64,000 nucleotides of DNA from positions 3,188,501 to 3,252,500 of the forward strand of contig NZ_JACHMG010000001.1 of assembly GCF_014204865.1 (NCBI RefSeq). The letters are read 5' to 3'. This document shows positions 53,570 through 62,330 of this stretch, one piece after another (the first letter of the stretch is position 1; the number at the start of each line of letters is the position of its first letter). The notes under the pieces were generated by a model. That model worked only from the letters and a program-made list of their open reading frames with translations, was not told the origin of the DNA and did no database searches. The translations under genes were made by a program, and so were the position numbers. Source of the stretch: Amycolatopsis jiangsuensis (GTDB taxonomy: Bacteria; Actinomycetota; Actinomycetes; Mycobacteriales; Pseudonocardiaceae).

Positions 53570-55075
53570 ATGACGAGCGGACCCGAGACCACCCGGCACA
53601 CCACCGGTGAGGCCAGGCGTGCGGCGGAGGAGAAACCCGGACGCAAGGGCGTCCCAACCGACGCGACAACCATCGACACCGCGACCGGCCCGGCCCGCAC
53701 GACTGCCGGCACGGCGATCAGCCCGGCCCACACGACCGGCGCAACCACCGACACCACGACCAGTCCCCACACGAGCAGCGCAACCACCGACACCGCGACC
53801 GGTCCCCGCACGACCGGCGCGACAGACGTCCCGGAGACGAACGCCTCCGCCGGGCCGCGCTCGTCTGCTCGGCCGGCTCGGCGATGGAGTCTGCTGCTGA
53901 TCCTCGGGGGGCTGTCCGCGTTCGGGCCGCTGTCCATCGACATGTACCTGCCCGCGCTCCCGCGGATGGCTGCCGATCTGCGCGCCCCCGACACCACCGT
54001 CCAGCTCACGCTGACCGCGTTCGTGGTGGGACTGGCCATCGGGCAGATCGTGGCCGGACCGCTGTCGGACGCGCTCGGGCGGAGGCGGCCGCTGCTGGCC
54101 GGGCTGGTGCTCTACGCGGCCGGTTCCGTGCTCGCCGCGCTGAGCCCCGGGATCGAGCTGCTCATCGCGGCCCGGGTGCTCGAGGCACTGGGCGCGGCCG
54201 CCGGGCTGGTGATTTCCCGCGCCACCGTGCGGGACCTGTACTCCGGCACCGCGATGACCAAGTTCTTCTCCATGCTGATGCTGGTCAACGGGCTGGCCCC
54301 GATCCTCGCCCCGGTGATCGGCGGGCAGCTGCTCACTTTCACGTCCTGGCGCGGGGTTTTCGTGGTCCTCACCGCGTTCGGCTTGCTGCTGCTCGTTTCG
54401 GCCGCCGTCGCGCTGCCGGAGCCGCTGCCCGCCGAACGTCGCCGTCCTGCGCGGCTCGGCGGCGTTCTGCGCACCTACGGCCACTTGCTGGCCGACCGCA
54501 CCTTCCTCGGTTACGCGCTCGCCGCCAGTCTGCTGTTCGCCAGCCTGTTCGCATACATCTCGGGTTCTTCCTTCGCCCTGCAAGGCGTGTACGGCCTCAG
54601 CCCGCAGCTCTACAGCCTGGTTTTCGGCCTCAACGGCGTCGGCATCGTGCTCGCCGGGCAGCTCAACGGACGCCTCGTCGGCCGCTTCGCCGAGCGGAAC
54701 CTGCTGCTCACGGGCCTGACCATCGCCGCGGTCGCCGGCACGCTCACCCTGACCGCCACGTTGCTCGCCCTTCCGCTGCCGGGCGTGCTGATTCCGTTGC
54801 TGTTCATGGTGTCCAGCGTCGGACTGGTGATGCCGAACGCGAGCTCTCTCGCACTCGACGCGCACGCCCGGTCGGCCGGTTCCGCCGCGGCACTGCTGGG
54901 GGTGCTGCAGTTCGCGATCGGCGCGATCGCGACCCCGCTGGTCGGCCTCGGCGGACCGGGCACCGCGGTGCCGATGGCGGCGACGATGGCCGGATTCGGT
55001 GTGCTCGCGCTGCTCGCCTCGGCGCTCACCCGGCCAGGTCGGCGAGGTTCCCGTCCCGGAGCTGCTCGGCCGTGA
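53570..55075 (+). CDS. Bcr/CflA-family MFS multidrug exporter with Thr-rich N-terminal tail
   Basis: 501 residues. Twelve predicted helices from about residue 103, with the MFS loop motif GPLSDALGRRRPL and the Bcr/CflA-type opening GPLSIDMYLPALPRMAADL. Residues 1-95 are a hydrophilic Thr/Ala/Pro-rich tail built partly of a 13-residue repeat (39 bp in DNA, e.g. ATTDTATGPRTTG). ATG 53570 has GGAGGG upstream. Last 50 bp overlap the convergent reductase gene. Substrate unknown. Confidence 0.85.
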   Translation: MTSGPETTRHTTGEARRAAEEKPGRKGVPTDATTIDTATGPARTTAGTAISPAHTTGATTDTTTSPHTSSATTDTATGPRTTGATDVPETNASAGPRSSARPARRWSLLLILGGLSAFGPLSIDMYLPALPRMAADLRAPDTTVQLTLTAFVVGLAIGQIVAGPLSDALGRRRPLLAGLVLYAAGSVLAALSPGIELLIAARVLEALGAAAGLVISRATVRDLYSGTAMTKFFSMLMLVNGLAPILAPVIGGQLLTFTSWRGVFVVLTAFGLLLLVSAAVALPEPLPAERRRPARLGGVLRTYGHLLADRTFLGYALAASLLFASLFAYISGSSFALQGVYGLSPQLYSLVFGLNGVGIVLAGQLNGRLVGRFAERNLLLTGLTIAAVAGTLTLTATLLALPLPGVLIPLLFMVSSVGLVMPNASSLALDAHARSAGSAAALLGVLQFAIGAIATPLVGLGGPGTAVPMAATMAGFGVLALLASALTRPGRRGSRPGAARP

Positions 55076-56273
55076 CCGTGATCCGCTCGTCCACCAGACG
55101 CTGCAAGGCATCGCCGTCGTCCCACTGGTTGACGTTCATCGCGGCGTGCACGGCTCCGTCCGGGCCCAGCCAGAACGCGGTGAAGTCGTAGGCCGACAGG
55201 TCTCCGCGGACCACGAGCCGGTCGCTGCCCGGATCGGCCAGCCCGCGGTACTCGCAGCCGATCGCCGGGCCGCCCCGGTCCGGGTCGTACTGGTCGGTGA
55301 AGAAGTACGGGCTCTCCAGGTACGGCTCGTGCTCGCCGAAGAGGTTGCCCGCCACGTGCGTGCCGTGCCCGCGCGCGGCCGCCCAGTGCTCGACGCGCAC
55401 CCGGCGGCCGTAGCGGGGGTGGAAGTGCGAGGCGATGTCGCCGACGGCGTACACGTCCGGAGCCGCCGTGCGCAGGCCCGCGTCGACGCAGACCCCGCCG
55501 TCGTCGGCGATCTCGAGGCCCGCCGCGTGCGCGAGATCGACCCGCGGTGCCACGCCGACCGCGATCAGCACCACGTCGGCCGGCAGCTCGTCGCCGCCGG
55601 TGAGCCGGACGCCGGTGGGCACGGTGTCCCCGGTGATCGCGGCGACGCCCTCGCCGAGCCGCCACTGCACGCCGTGTTCGGTGTGCAGGTCCCGGAAAAC
55701 TCCGGCGATTCCGTCGCCGAGCACGTTCGCTAGCGGAAGCTGCTCCGGCGCCACGACGGTCACCTCGGCGCCGTGGGTCCGGGCGGCCGCGGCCGCCTCG
55801 GTGCCGATCCAGCCGGCTCCGACGATCACCACGCGCTGGGCTTCGGTGAAGGCGGAACGCAGCTTCAGCGCGTCGTCCAGGGTCCGCAGCGTGTACAGGC
55901 CGGGCAGGTCGCCGCCGGGCACGTCCAGCTGCCGCGGCCGGGAGCCGGTGGCCAGCACGAGCCGGTCGTAGCGGTGCTCGCCGCCCGCGTCGTCGAGGAC
56001 GAGCCGCGCGCCGAGTTCGAGCCGGGTCGCAGTGACCCCGGAGGAGAGGCGGATGTCGTTCTCGGCGTAGAAGTCCTCGCCGTGCACCCAGTCGGGCTCG
56101 TCGGCAGCACCGAGCAACACGCCCTTCGACAGCGGCGGCAGCTCGTACGGCCGGTGCGGATCGGTGCCGAGCAGCAGAATGTCCCCACCGAATCCACGCT
56201 CCCGCACCGCCGCCGCGGCCGACGCACCCGCCAGCCCGGCCCCGACGACGACGATCTTCCGAGGTTCCGCCAT
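55026..56273 (-). CDS. ferredoxin/rubredoxin reductase-like FAD/NAD oxidoreductase
   Basis: 415 residues. FAD motif IVVVGAGLAGASAAAAVRERG, NAD motif VVIVGAGWIGTEAAAAAR, and YAVGDIASHFHP with the flavin-binding Asp; C-terminal reductase domain (ESPYFFTDQYD, AAMNVNQWDD). Such proteins pass electrons from NAD(P)H to ferredoxins for P450s or oxygenases. No ferredoxin or oxygenase lies beside it. Confidence 0.87.
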   Translation of the reverse strand: MAEPRKIVVVGAGLAGASAAAAVRERGFGGDILLLGTDPHRPYELPPLSKGVLLGAADEPDWVHGEDFYAENDIRLSSGVTATRLELGARLVLDDAGGEHRYDRLVLATGSRPRQLDVPGGDLPGLYTLRTLDDALKLRSAFTEAQRVVIVGAGWIGTEAAAAARTHGAEVTVVAPEQLPLANVLGDGIAGVFRDLHTEHGVQWRLGEGVAAITGDTVPTGVRLTGGDELPADVVLIAVGVAPRVDLAHAAGLEIADDGGVCVDAGLRTAAPDVYAVGDIASHFHPRYGRRVRVEHWAAARGHGTHVAGNLFGEHEPYLESPYFFTDQYDPDRGGPAIGCEYRGLADPGSDRLVVRGDLSAYDFTAFWLGPDGAVHAAMNVNQWDDGDALQRLVDERITVTAEQLRDGNLADLAG

Positions 56274-56465
56274 GTCCCGTCCTCCCGAGTCCCCGCGTCC
56301 TGCCGCCGGACGGTACTCCCGTCGCCGATCCGCCACACCCCCGTCCGGAGCGCGAAATCGGTGTGCGTAGGCAATTCGGGTGAACCGGCGTAAGAGCCCG
56401 CCGCGGCCCCGGTCCCACCGCGGCACGAAGAGCACGCGGAAGAAGTGTGGATCGGAGGGCGAAGC

Positions 56466-56684
56466 GTGACAGGGCGGGACGAATGGTCGGTGGGCTGCCG
56501 GGATCTGGCGGGCAGGCGCAGGGACCTGACGGTGTTCGTGAGCAGTGACGACAAGATCGTGATCGTCGCGCCGCCCGGCGAGGCGGCCGTGCTCGGCCCG
56601 CTGGAGGTCGGACGGCTGCGGGCGGCGCTGCGGGATGCCGTGGTGGCGACGGCCGCGCCGGCGCGACGCACCGGAACCGAGTGA
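56466..56684 (+). CDS. small hypothetical protein
   Basis: 72 residues beginning VTGRDEWSVGCRDL, with the core DLTVFVSSDDKIVIVAPPGEAAVL and a C-terminal Arg/Ala-rich helix. Not recognised; the beta-rich centre looks like a small folded domain. GGAGGG lies before the GTG start. Divergent from the reductase, upstream of the acyl-CoA reductase. Confidence 0.6.
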   Translation: MTGRDEWSVGCRDLAGRRRDLTVFVSSDDKIVIVAPPGEAAVLGPLEVGRLRAALRDAVVATAAPARRTGTE

Positions 56685-56695
56685 CAACTACCGTT

Positions 56696-56711
56696 CCTAC
56701 TTGCGAGTAGG
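56696..56711. promoter_or_regulatory. operator-like palindrome CCTACTTGCGAGTAGG
   Basis: Perfect 6-bp arms CCTACT / AGTAGG around TGCG, 47 bp before the acyl-CoA reductase start. TetR-like in form; no regulator is adjacent. Confidence 0.5.
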
Positions 56712-56758
56712 TAGAGTCGGTGCCGATCGGTGCAGACCCCGAGCAGAAGGTGCCGGCC

Positions 56759-58720
56759 ATGACCACCTATTTCGTGACGGGCGCGACGGGCTTCCTCGGG
56801 AAGCGCCTGGTCGCCCGGCTGCTGGCGCGGCGGGACACCACCGCCGTGCACGTCCTCGTCCGCAACACCTCGCGCGAGCGGCTGGACGCGCTCGCCCGCG
56901 AGTGGCCGGAGCGCGACCGCCTGGTCCCCGCCGTCGGTGATCTCACCGAACCGCTGCTCGGCCTCGACCCGGCCACCTTCGCCGGGCTGGACCACGTGGT
57001 GCACCTCGGCGCCGTCTACGACCTCACCGCGGACGAGGAAACCAACCGCGCCGCGAACGTCGAGGGCACCGGCAACGTGCTGGCCTTCGCCGCGGCCGCC
57101 GGGGCGCGGCTGCTGCACCACGTCTCGTCGATCGCCGTGGCGGGCACCCACGCCGGCCGGTTCACCGAATCCGACTTCGACCTCGGGCAGAGCTTCGAAT
57201 CCCCTTACCATGCCACGAAGTTCGAGGCCGAGAAGCGGGTACGGGACCAGCGGGAGGTGCCGTACCGGGTGTATCGCCCCTCGGCCGTGGTCGGCGATTC
57301 GCGCAGCGGCGAGATGGACAAGATCGACGGTCCCTACTACTTCCTGCCGGCCATTTCCCGGCTCGCCGCGCTGCCGGGACGGCTGCCGCTGGCCGCCCCG
57401 GACCTCGGCGCCACCAACCTCGTCCCGGTCGACTACGTCGTCACCGCGATGGACTACCTGATGCACCGCGAAGCGCCTTCCGGCAGTACGTACCACCTCG
57501 CGTCGCCGCGCCCGCAGAAGCTGCACGAGGTGTACAACGCCTTCGCGCGCGTCGCCGGCGGACCGCGCGTACGGACGACAGTGCCGACGAAGCTGCTTCG
57601 CGCGACAGCGTCTCGCCTCGCAGCCGGCGTCGACCGCCTGCCTGCAGGGCGTGCGACGCGCGCGGCTGTGCTGAACGAGCTGGGAGTTCCACTCGAAGTG
57701 TTGCCGCACCTCAGCATGGCGGTGGAGTTCGACACCGCGCGAACGACTTCGGAGCTGTACGGCAGCGGTGTCGAGTTGCCCGAGCTTCGCGACTACGCGG
57801 AGCCGCTGTATCGGTACTGGCGCGAACATCTCGACCCGGACCGCGCGCGCCGTTCGGGACTGGCTGGGCGCGTCGTCCTCGTGACGGGTGCGTCGTCCGG
57901 CATCGGACGGGCGACAGCGCTCAAAGTGGCGCGTCGCGGCGCGAAGGTGGTCTTGGTCGCGCGGCGCGCTGAAGAGCTCGAAGAGCTGCGCGCGGAGATC
58001 ACCGCGGGCGGCGGTGAAGCCGCGGCGTACCCGTGCGATCTGACCGACGGCGATTCCGTCGACGCGCTCGTGAAAGCCGTCCTCGCCGACCACGGTGCGG
58101 TCGACGTACTCGTGAACAACGCAGGTCGGTCGATCCGCCGTTCCGTGCAGCTGGCCACCGAACGTTTCCACGACTACGAGCGCACCATGGCCATCAACTA
58201 CTTCGGCCCGGTCCGGCTGATCCTCGGCCTGCTGCCGTCGATGACCGAACGCCGCTCCGGCCACGTCGTGAACGTGACGACGATGGGCCTGCAGACCGAC
58301 ACGCCCCGGTTCTCTGCCTACCTCGCTTCGAAAGCGGCGCTGGAGGAGTTCGGCCTGACCGCGGGAAGGGAAACCCTGTCGGACGGCGTCACCTTCAGCT
58401 CGGTGCGGATGCCGCTGGTGCGCACCGCGATGATCGCGCCCACCGGCTCGTACCGCGGCCTGCCCGCGAGCTCCCCGGAACGAGCCGCCGCGCTGGTCGT
58501 CAAGGCCATCGAACAGCGGCCGCAGATCCTCACCCTGCCCGAGGGCCGCGCCGCCGAACTGGCCGCCCTCGCCGTCCCCGACCTGACCCGGTTCGTCGCG
58601 CACCTGGCTTACCGGGTGATGCCGGAGTCCGCGCCGGAAGCACGGAACCGGCCACGCCAGCCCGCACCGGCCGCGGTCGCGGCCACGCTGACCCGGCTCC
58701 TGTGGCGGCGCCGCGGATAG
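56759..58720 (+). CDS. fused two-domain fatty acyl-CoA reductase, AcrA1-like
   Basis: 653 residues with two reductase domains. Residues 1-360 are an extended SDR (TTYFVTGATGFLGKRLVARLL, catalytic YHATK region) like acyl-CoA/thioester reductases; residues about 373-600 are a classical SDR (VVLVTGASSGIGRATALKVA, NNAG, YLASKAALEEFG). The order and size match mycobacterial AcrA1 (Rv3391-type), which reduces fatty acyl-CoA to aldehyde/alcohol for wax-type lipids. The C-terminal tail is basic. Substrate chain length unknown. Confidence 0.8.
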   Translation: MTTYFVTGATGFLGKRLVARLLARRDTTAVHVLVRNTSRERLDALAREWPERDRLVPAVGDLTEPLLGLDPATFAGLDHVVHLGAVYDLTADEETNRAANVEGTGNVLAFAAAAGARLLHHVSSIAVAGTHAGRFTESDFDLGQSFESPYHATKFEAEKRVRDQREVPYRVYRPSAVVGDSRSGEMDKIDGPYYFLPAISRLAALPGRLPLAAPDLGATNLVPVDYVVTAMDYLMHREAPSGSTYHLASPRPQKLHEVYNAFARVAGGPRVRTTVPTKLLRATASRLAAGVDRLPAGRATRAAVLNELGVPLEVLPHLSMAVEFDTARTTSELYGSGVELPELRDYAEPLYRYWREHLDPDRARRSGLAGRVVLVTGASSGIGRATALKVARRGAKVVLVARRAEELEELRAEITAGGGEAAAYPCDLTDGDSVDALVKAVLADHGAVDVLVNNAGRSIRRSVQLATERFHDYERTMAINYFGPVRLILGLLPSMTERRSGHVVNVTTMGLQTDTPRFSAYLASKAALEEFGLTAGRETLSDGVTFSSVRMPLVRTAMIAPTGSYRGLPASSPERAAALVVKAIEQRPQILTLPEGRAAELAALAVPDLTRFVAHLAYRVMPESAPEARNRPRQPAPAAVAATLTRLLWRRRG

Positions 58721-58791
58721 CCGACGCACGGGGACACCGTCCGGTCACGGACTGCGAATGCGACGGACGGAACTCCCGCGGACGCAGGTCA

Positions 58792-58810
58792 CTAGGTTAG
58801 CCTTACCTCT
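58792..58810 (+). promoter_or_regulatory. iron box (IdeR/DmdR-type) and leaderless promoter of the siderophore ATPase
   Basis: CTAGGTTAGCCTTACCTCT matches most positions of the 19-bp consensus TTAGGTTAGGCTAACCTAA of actinobacterial iron repressors. It ends exactly where the GTG start codon begins; a -10-like TAGCCT (58798-58803) lies 7 bp before that GTG, so the mRNA probably starts at the start codon. Confidence 0.75.
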
Positions 58811-59632
58811 GTGGCACAGACGATCGAGGAAGCGCCGGCCCGCACCGAGCCGCGGCTGCACGCCGAAGAACTGACCCTGGCCTACGACGGGCGCACCGTC
58901 GCCGAATCGCTCGGCGTGGTGATCCCGGACAAGTCGTTCACGGTCATCGTCGGCCCCAACGCCTGCGGCAAGACCACGCTGCTGCGCGCGTTGTCGCGGA
59001 TGCTCAAGCCGCGCAAGGGCTCGGTGTACCTCGACGGCGAGGTGATCTCCAGCTACGGCGCGAAGGAGGTCGCCCGCAGGCTCGGCCTGCTCCCGCAGAG
59101 CTCGGTCGCCCCGGACGGCATCACCGTGGCCGACCTCGTGGCCCGCGGCCGGTACCCGCACCAGAAGCTGCTGCGCCAGTGGTCTCGCGACGACGCCTCG
59201 GTGGTCGCCGAGTCCATGCGCGCGACCGGGGTCGAGGACCTCGCCGAACGCCTCGTCGACGAGCTGTCCGGCGGACAGCGCCAGCGCGTGTGGATGGCGA
59301 TGGCACTGGCCCAGCAGACCGACCTGCTGCTGCTCGACGAGCCGACCACCTACCTGGACATCGCGCACCAGATGGACGTGCTGGACCTGTGCGCGAACCT
59401 GCACGTGGACCAGGGCCGCACGCTTGTGGCGGTCCTGCACGACCTCAACCATGCGGCCCGCTACGCCACGCACATGATCGCCATGCGCGACGGGGAGGTC
59501 CTCGCCACCGGAACTCCCGCCGAGGTGGTCACCGAGGAGAACGTGGAACGGATCTTCGAACTGCCGTGCCGCGTGATGGAGTGCCCGGAAACCGGGACAC
59601 CGCTGGTCATCCCGCGCCGCCGGGCGGCGTGA
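58811..59632 (+). CDS. iron-siderophore ABC transporter ATP-binding protein (FepC/FecE-like)
   Basis: 273 residues: Walker A GPNACGKTTLLRAL, Q-loop LLPQSSVAPDGITVADLVARGRYPHQ (a FepC/BtuD-type hallmark), signature LSGGQRQR, Walker B LLLLDEPTTYLD, switch His VLHDLNHAARYA. It energises ferric-siderophore import. No permease or binding protein gene is near, so it must serve components elsewhere. The GTG start lies directly after the iron box. Confidence 0.9.
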   Translation: MAQTIEEAPARTEPRLHAEELTLAYDGRTVAESLGVVIPDKSFTVIVGPNACGKTTLLRALSRMLKPRKGSVYLDGEVISSYGAKEVARRLGLLPQSSVAPDGITVADLVARGRYPHQKLLRQWSRDDASVVAESMRATGVEDLAERLVDELSGGQRQRVWMAMALAQQTDLLLLDEPTTYLDIAHQMDVLDLCANLHVDQGRTLVAVLHDLNHAARYATHMIAMRDGEVLATGTPAEVVTEENVERIFELPCRVMECPETGTPLVIPRRRAA

Positions 59633-59649
59633 ACCGCTAGGTTCGTGCC

Positions 59650-60306
59650 ATGACCCTCGAACGGTGGACCCAGGTCGAGCACTATGTGGACGAAGCGTTG
59701 CTGGCCGCCGATCCGGTGCTGGACGCGGCACTCGCCGATTCGGCCGCGGCCGGCCTGCCCCCGATCGCCGTGTCGCCGAGTCAGGGCAAGCTGCTGAACC
59801 TGCTGGCGGTCACCGCGGGCGCGCGGTCGATCCTGGAGATCGGCACGCTGGGCGGATACAGCACGATCTGGCTGGCGCGCGCCCTGCCCTCCGGCGGCCG
59901 GCTGGTCACCTGCGAATACGAGCCGAAGCACGCCGAGGTCGCGCGCGCGAACCTCGACCGCGCCGGCTTCGGGCCGGACGTGGCGGAGATCCACGTCGGT
60001 GCCGCGCTCGACACGCTGCCGAAGCTCACCGGACCGTTCGACTTCGTGTTCGTCGACGCGGACAAGACCAATCTCGCGGGGTACGTCGAAGCAGTGTTCC
60101 GGCTGTCCCGGCCGGGCACCACGATCGTGCTGGACAACGTGGTCCGCAACGGCGCGGTGGCCGATGCCGCCGACCCCGATCCGTCGGTACGCGGCGTGCG
60201 ACGGATGTTCGACCTCCTACGAGGCGACGCCCGCTTCGACGCGACGGCCATCCAGACCGTCGGCGACAAGGGGTACGACGGCTTCCTGCTCGCCCGCGTC
60301 CGCTGA
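59650..60306 (+). CDS. O-methyltransferase (catechol/caffeoyl-CoA type)
   Basis: 218 residues of the methyltransferase-3 family: SAM motif ILEIGTLGGYSTIWLARAL, acidic metal ligands in FVFVDADKTN and VLDNVVRNGAV. Small soluble enzymes of this class methylate catechol-type hydroxyls. It follows the siderophore ATPase by 17 bp and may be cotranscribed, but has no obvious link to iron. Confidence 0.87.
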   Translation: MTLERWTQVEHYVDEALLAADPVLDAALADSAAAGLPPIAVSPSQGKLLNLLAVTAGARSILEIGTLGGYSTIWLARALPSGGRLVTCEYEPKHAEVARANLDRAGFGPDVAEIHVGAALDTLPKLTGPFDFVFVDADKTNLAGYVEAVFRLSRPGTTIVLDNVVRNGAVADAADPDPSVRGVRRMFDLLRGDARFDATAIQTVGDKGYDGFLLARVR

Positions 60307-60307
60307 G

Positions 60308-60327
60308 CCCGGTCCAGCTGAACCGGG
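60308..60327. terminator. weak hairpin between convergent genes
   Basis: CCCGGT / ACCGGG with an 8-nt loop directly after the methyltransferase stop, followed by GGTCCGCTGAACCC-like near repeats up to the PBP gene end. Could terminate from the left. Confidence 0.35.
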
Positions 60328-60417
60328 TCCGCCGACCTGGTCCGCTGAACCCGCGCCCGCCCAGCGTCCTGCCAAGCCCAGTTCGCCAAGCCCGGCCCGC
60401 CGGCCCGCCGGACCCGG

Positions 60418-62286
60418 TCACCGGCTCATGAACGCCCGCCAGATGTCGGCGGGCACGTCGCTGCCGGCCAGTCTTCTGCCATCGGCCTCGAACAGCCGCC
60501 GCTCGTCGTCCGAGCCGATCCACACCGCGGTCGCGAGTCGGCGGGTGTAGCCGACCGCCCAGGCGTCCTGCGTGTCCTCGGAACTGCCGTGCTGGAATTC
60601 GCCCGTACGCAACGCCGCGGCGCGGCCACCGGGCAGGGTGGCCGGCAAGGTCGCAGTCACCTGATCGGCGATCCGACGGCTGGTGCCCTCGTCCGGCGAG
60701 AACGCCGGCGTGCGGCTGTCCTCGTGCTGCCACACCACATCGCCGTCCTGGTCGAGGATTTTGTCCACCAGATGCGGCGTCGTCCGCATACCGCCGGCCG
60801 CGAACGTCGCGTACGCACCGGCCACGTCCAGCGGCCGCAACGGGTAACGGCCCACGGCGATGCCGGAGCCGATCAGATAGCCGTCCTTCTCCCGCAGGGT
60901 CGGCGTGCCGTCCATGGTTGCCGGGATCCCGGCGTCCCGGGCCGCGGCGCTCACCGCGTCCGGACCGAGCCGCTTGGCCAGCGCGATGTACGGGGTGTCC
61001 GCGCCCGAAGACATCGCGGTGCGCAGGGTGCACGACTGCGGGCACCCTGGCGGGTAAGCGAAATCCTCGCCGAGGAAGTTGATCTTCTCCGGCGACGGTA
61101 CCCGCTCGTCCGGCGAAGTACCCGTGCGCAGCGCGCCTGCCAGTGTGAACGGGTAGAAGGCCGAACCGAGCGGATGCGCAGTGCCCGCGTAGTCGCGCAC
61201 ACCGTTGTCGCCGCCGTCGTATGCCCGCACAGCGCCGTTCACCGGGTCCACGGACACCAGCCCACCGCGGAATTCCTTCGGTTCGCCGCGCAGCCGGTCG
61301 TGCAGCGTCGAGCGCGCGGCGGCCTGCGCGCCCCGGTCCAGCGTCGTCTGCACGATCAGGTTTCCTTGCTGCAGGCGGGAAAGCGGGAAGCCGTCCCGCT
61401 CCAGTTCGGCCAGCACCTGCTGCTTCACGTGGTACTCGTCGTAGCCCAGCCGCTCACGCGTCTGACCGGGCGGGCGGATGTCCGCGCCGGGATAGGTCAT
61501 CGCGGCCGCCTCGGCGCCGTGCACGTACCCGCGTTCGACCAGCTTGTCCCGCACGTAGGCCCAGCGTTTGGCGGAGTGCGCGTCGCCGGAGACGGCCGGG
61601 TCGTGCACCGAAGGCGACTGGATCATCCCGGCCAGGAAGGCGGCTTCGCTCCAGGTCATGGTGTCGTCGAGCGGGCGGCCGAAGAAGGCGTTCATTCCCG
61701 CCGCGGGCCCGAACGTGCCGCGGCCGAAGGAGATGATGTTGACGTAGCTCTCGAAGATCCGTTCCTTGCTCTGCTGCTGGGTGATCTTCGTGGCGAGCAC
61801 CAGCTCCTGCAGCTTGCGGCCCAGCGTCGCATCCTCGTCGCCGGTGGACTTCTTGATGTACTGCTGGGTGATCCCCGACCCGCCGCCGACGCCGGTGAGC
61901 AGCGCCCGGCCGATCCCGGTGGGGTCGAAGCCGGCGTTGTCCCAGAACGTCGGGTCCTCGGTGGCCACGATCGCGGCACGCAGCTTCTCCGGCACCTTGT
62001 CATACGGTACGAACCGCCGGTCACCGTCCTCGGGCACGACACGCAGCAGCTCGCCGCCGTCGGCGTAGCGCAGGGGCACGGTCTTGCTCAGCGAGTCCAG
62101 CACCGCCTGCGGACTACGGACGTCGAGCAGCAAGTAGGCGATCCAGAACGCGATCAGCGGCAGGCCGACGGCGGCGCCGCCCACGCAGTAGGCGACCCGC
62201 CGGACCCGCCGCCACCGCCGGCGGCGTTCGATTCGGCGGTCTTCAACGGCCGATTCCTCGTCAGTCGAGCTCTCCACCCCGGCCAT
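60418..62286 (-). CDS. class A penicillin-binding protein with intact transglycosylase but degenerate transpeptidase motifs
   Basis: 622 residues: cytoplasmic basic tail, one TM helix about 33-54, GT51 transglycosylase domain (TEDPTFWDNAGFDPTG with Glu110, GSGITQQYIKKS, ERIFESYVNIISFGRGTFG), then a transpeptidase-like domain. The catalytic SxxK is SAFY (375-378), so the Lys is Tyr; SxN appears as SSG (426-428) and KTG as RTG (560-562). The glycan polymerase should work, peptide cross-linking probably not. The protein may be a monofunctional polymerase or respond to other partners. Confidence 0.85.
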   Translation of the reverse strand: MAGVESSTDEESAVEDRRIERRRRWRRVRRVAYCVGGAAVGLPLIAFWIAYLLLDVRSPQAVLDSLSKTVPLRYADGGELLRVVPEDGDRRFVPYDKVPEKLRAAIVATEDPTFWDNAGFDPTGIGRALLTGVGGGSGITQQYIKKSTGDEDATLGRKLQELVLATKITQQQSKERIFESYVNIISFGRGTFGPAAGMNAFFGRPLDDTMTWSEAAFLAGMIQSPSVHDPAVSGDAHSAKRWAYVRDKLVERGYVHGAEAAAMTYPGADIRPPGQTRERLGYDEYHVKQQVLAELERDGFPLSRLQQGNLIVQTTLDRGAQAAARSTLHDRLRGEPKEFRGGLVSVDPVNGAVRAYDGGDNGVRDYAGTAHPLGSAFYPFTLAGALRTGTSPDERVPSPEKINFLGEDFAYPPGCPQSCTLRTAMSSGADTPYIALAKRLGPDAVSAAARDAGIPATMDGTPTLREKDGYLIGSGIAVGRYPLRPLDVAGAYATFAAGGMRTTPHLVDKILDQDGDVVWQHEDSRTPAFSPDEGTSRRIADQVTATLPATLPGGRAAALRTGEFQHGSSEDTQDAWAVGYTRRLATAVWIGSDDERRLFEADGRRLAGSDVPADIWRAFMSR

Positions 62287-62330
62287 GACGAGCGACCGGA
62301 GGAAAAGGTTCAGCGGATCCGGTGATCAAT

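Noticed and set aside
55865..58729. 954-codon open frame on the minus strand opposite the acyl-CoA reductase
   Set aside because: It covers the real reductase gene in antisense and part of the flavoprotein gene in another frame; translation is low-complexity and Arg-rich.
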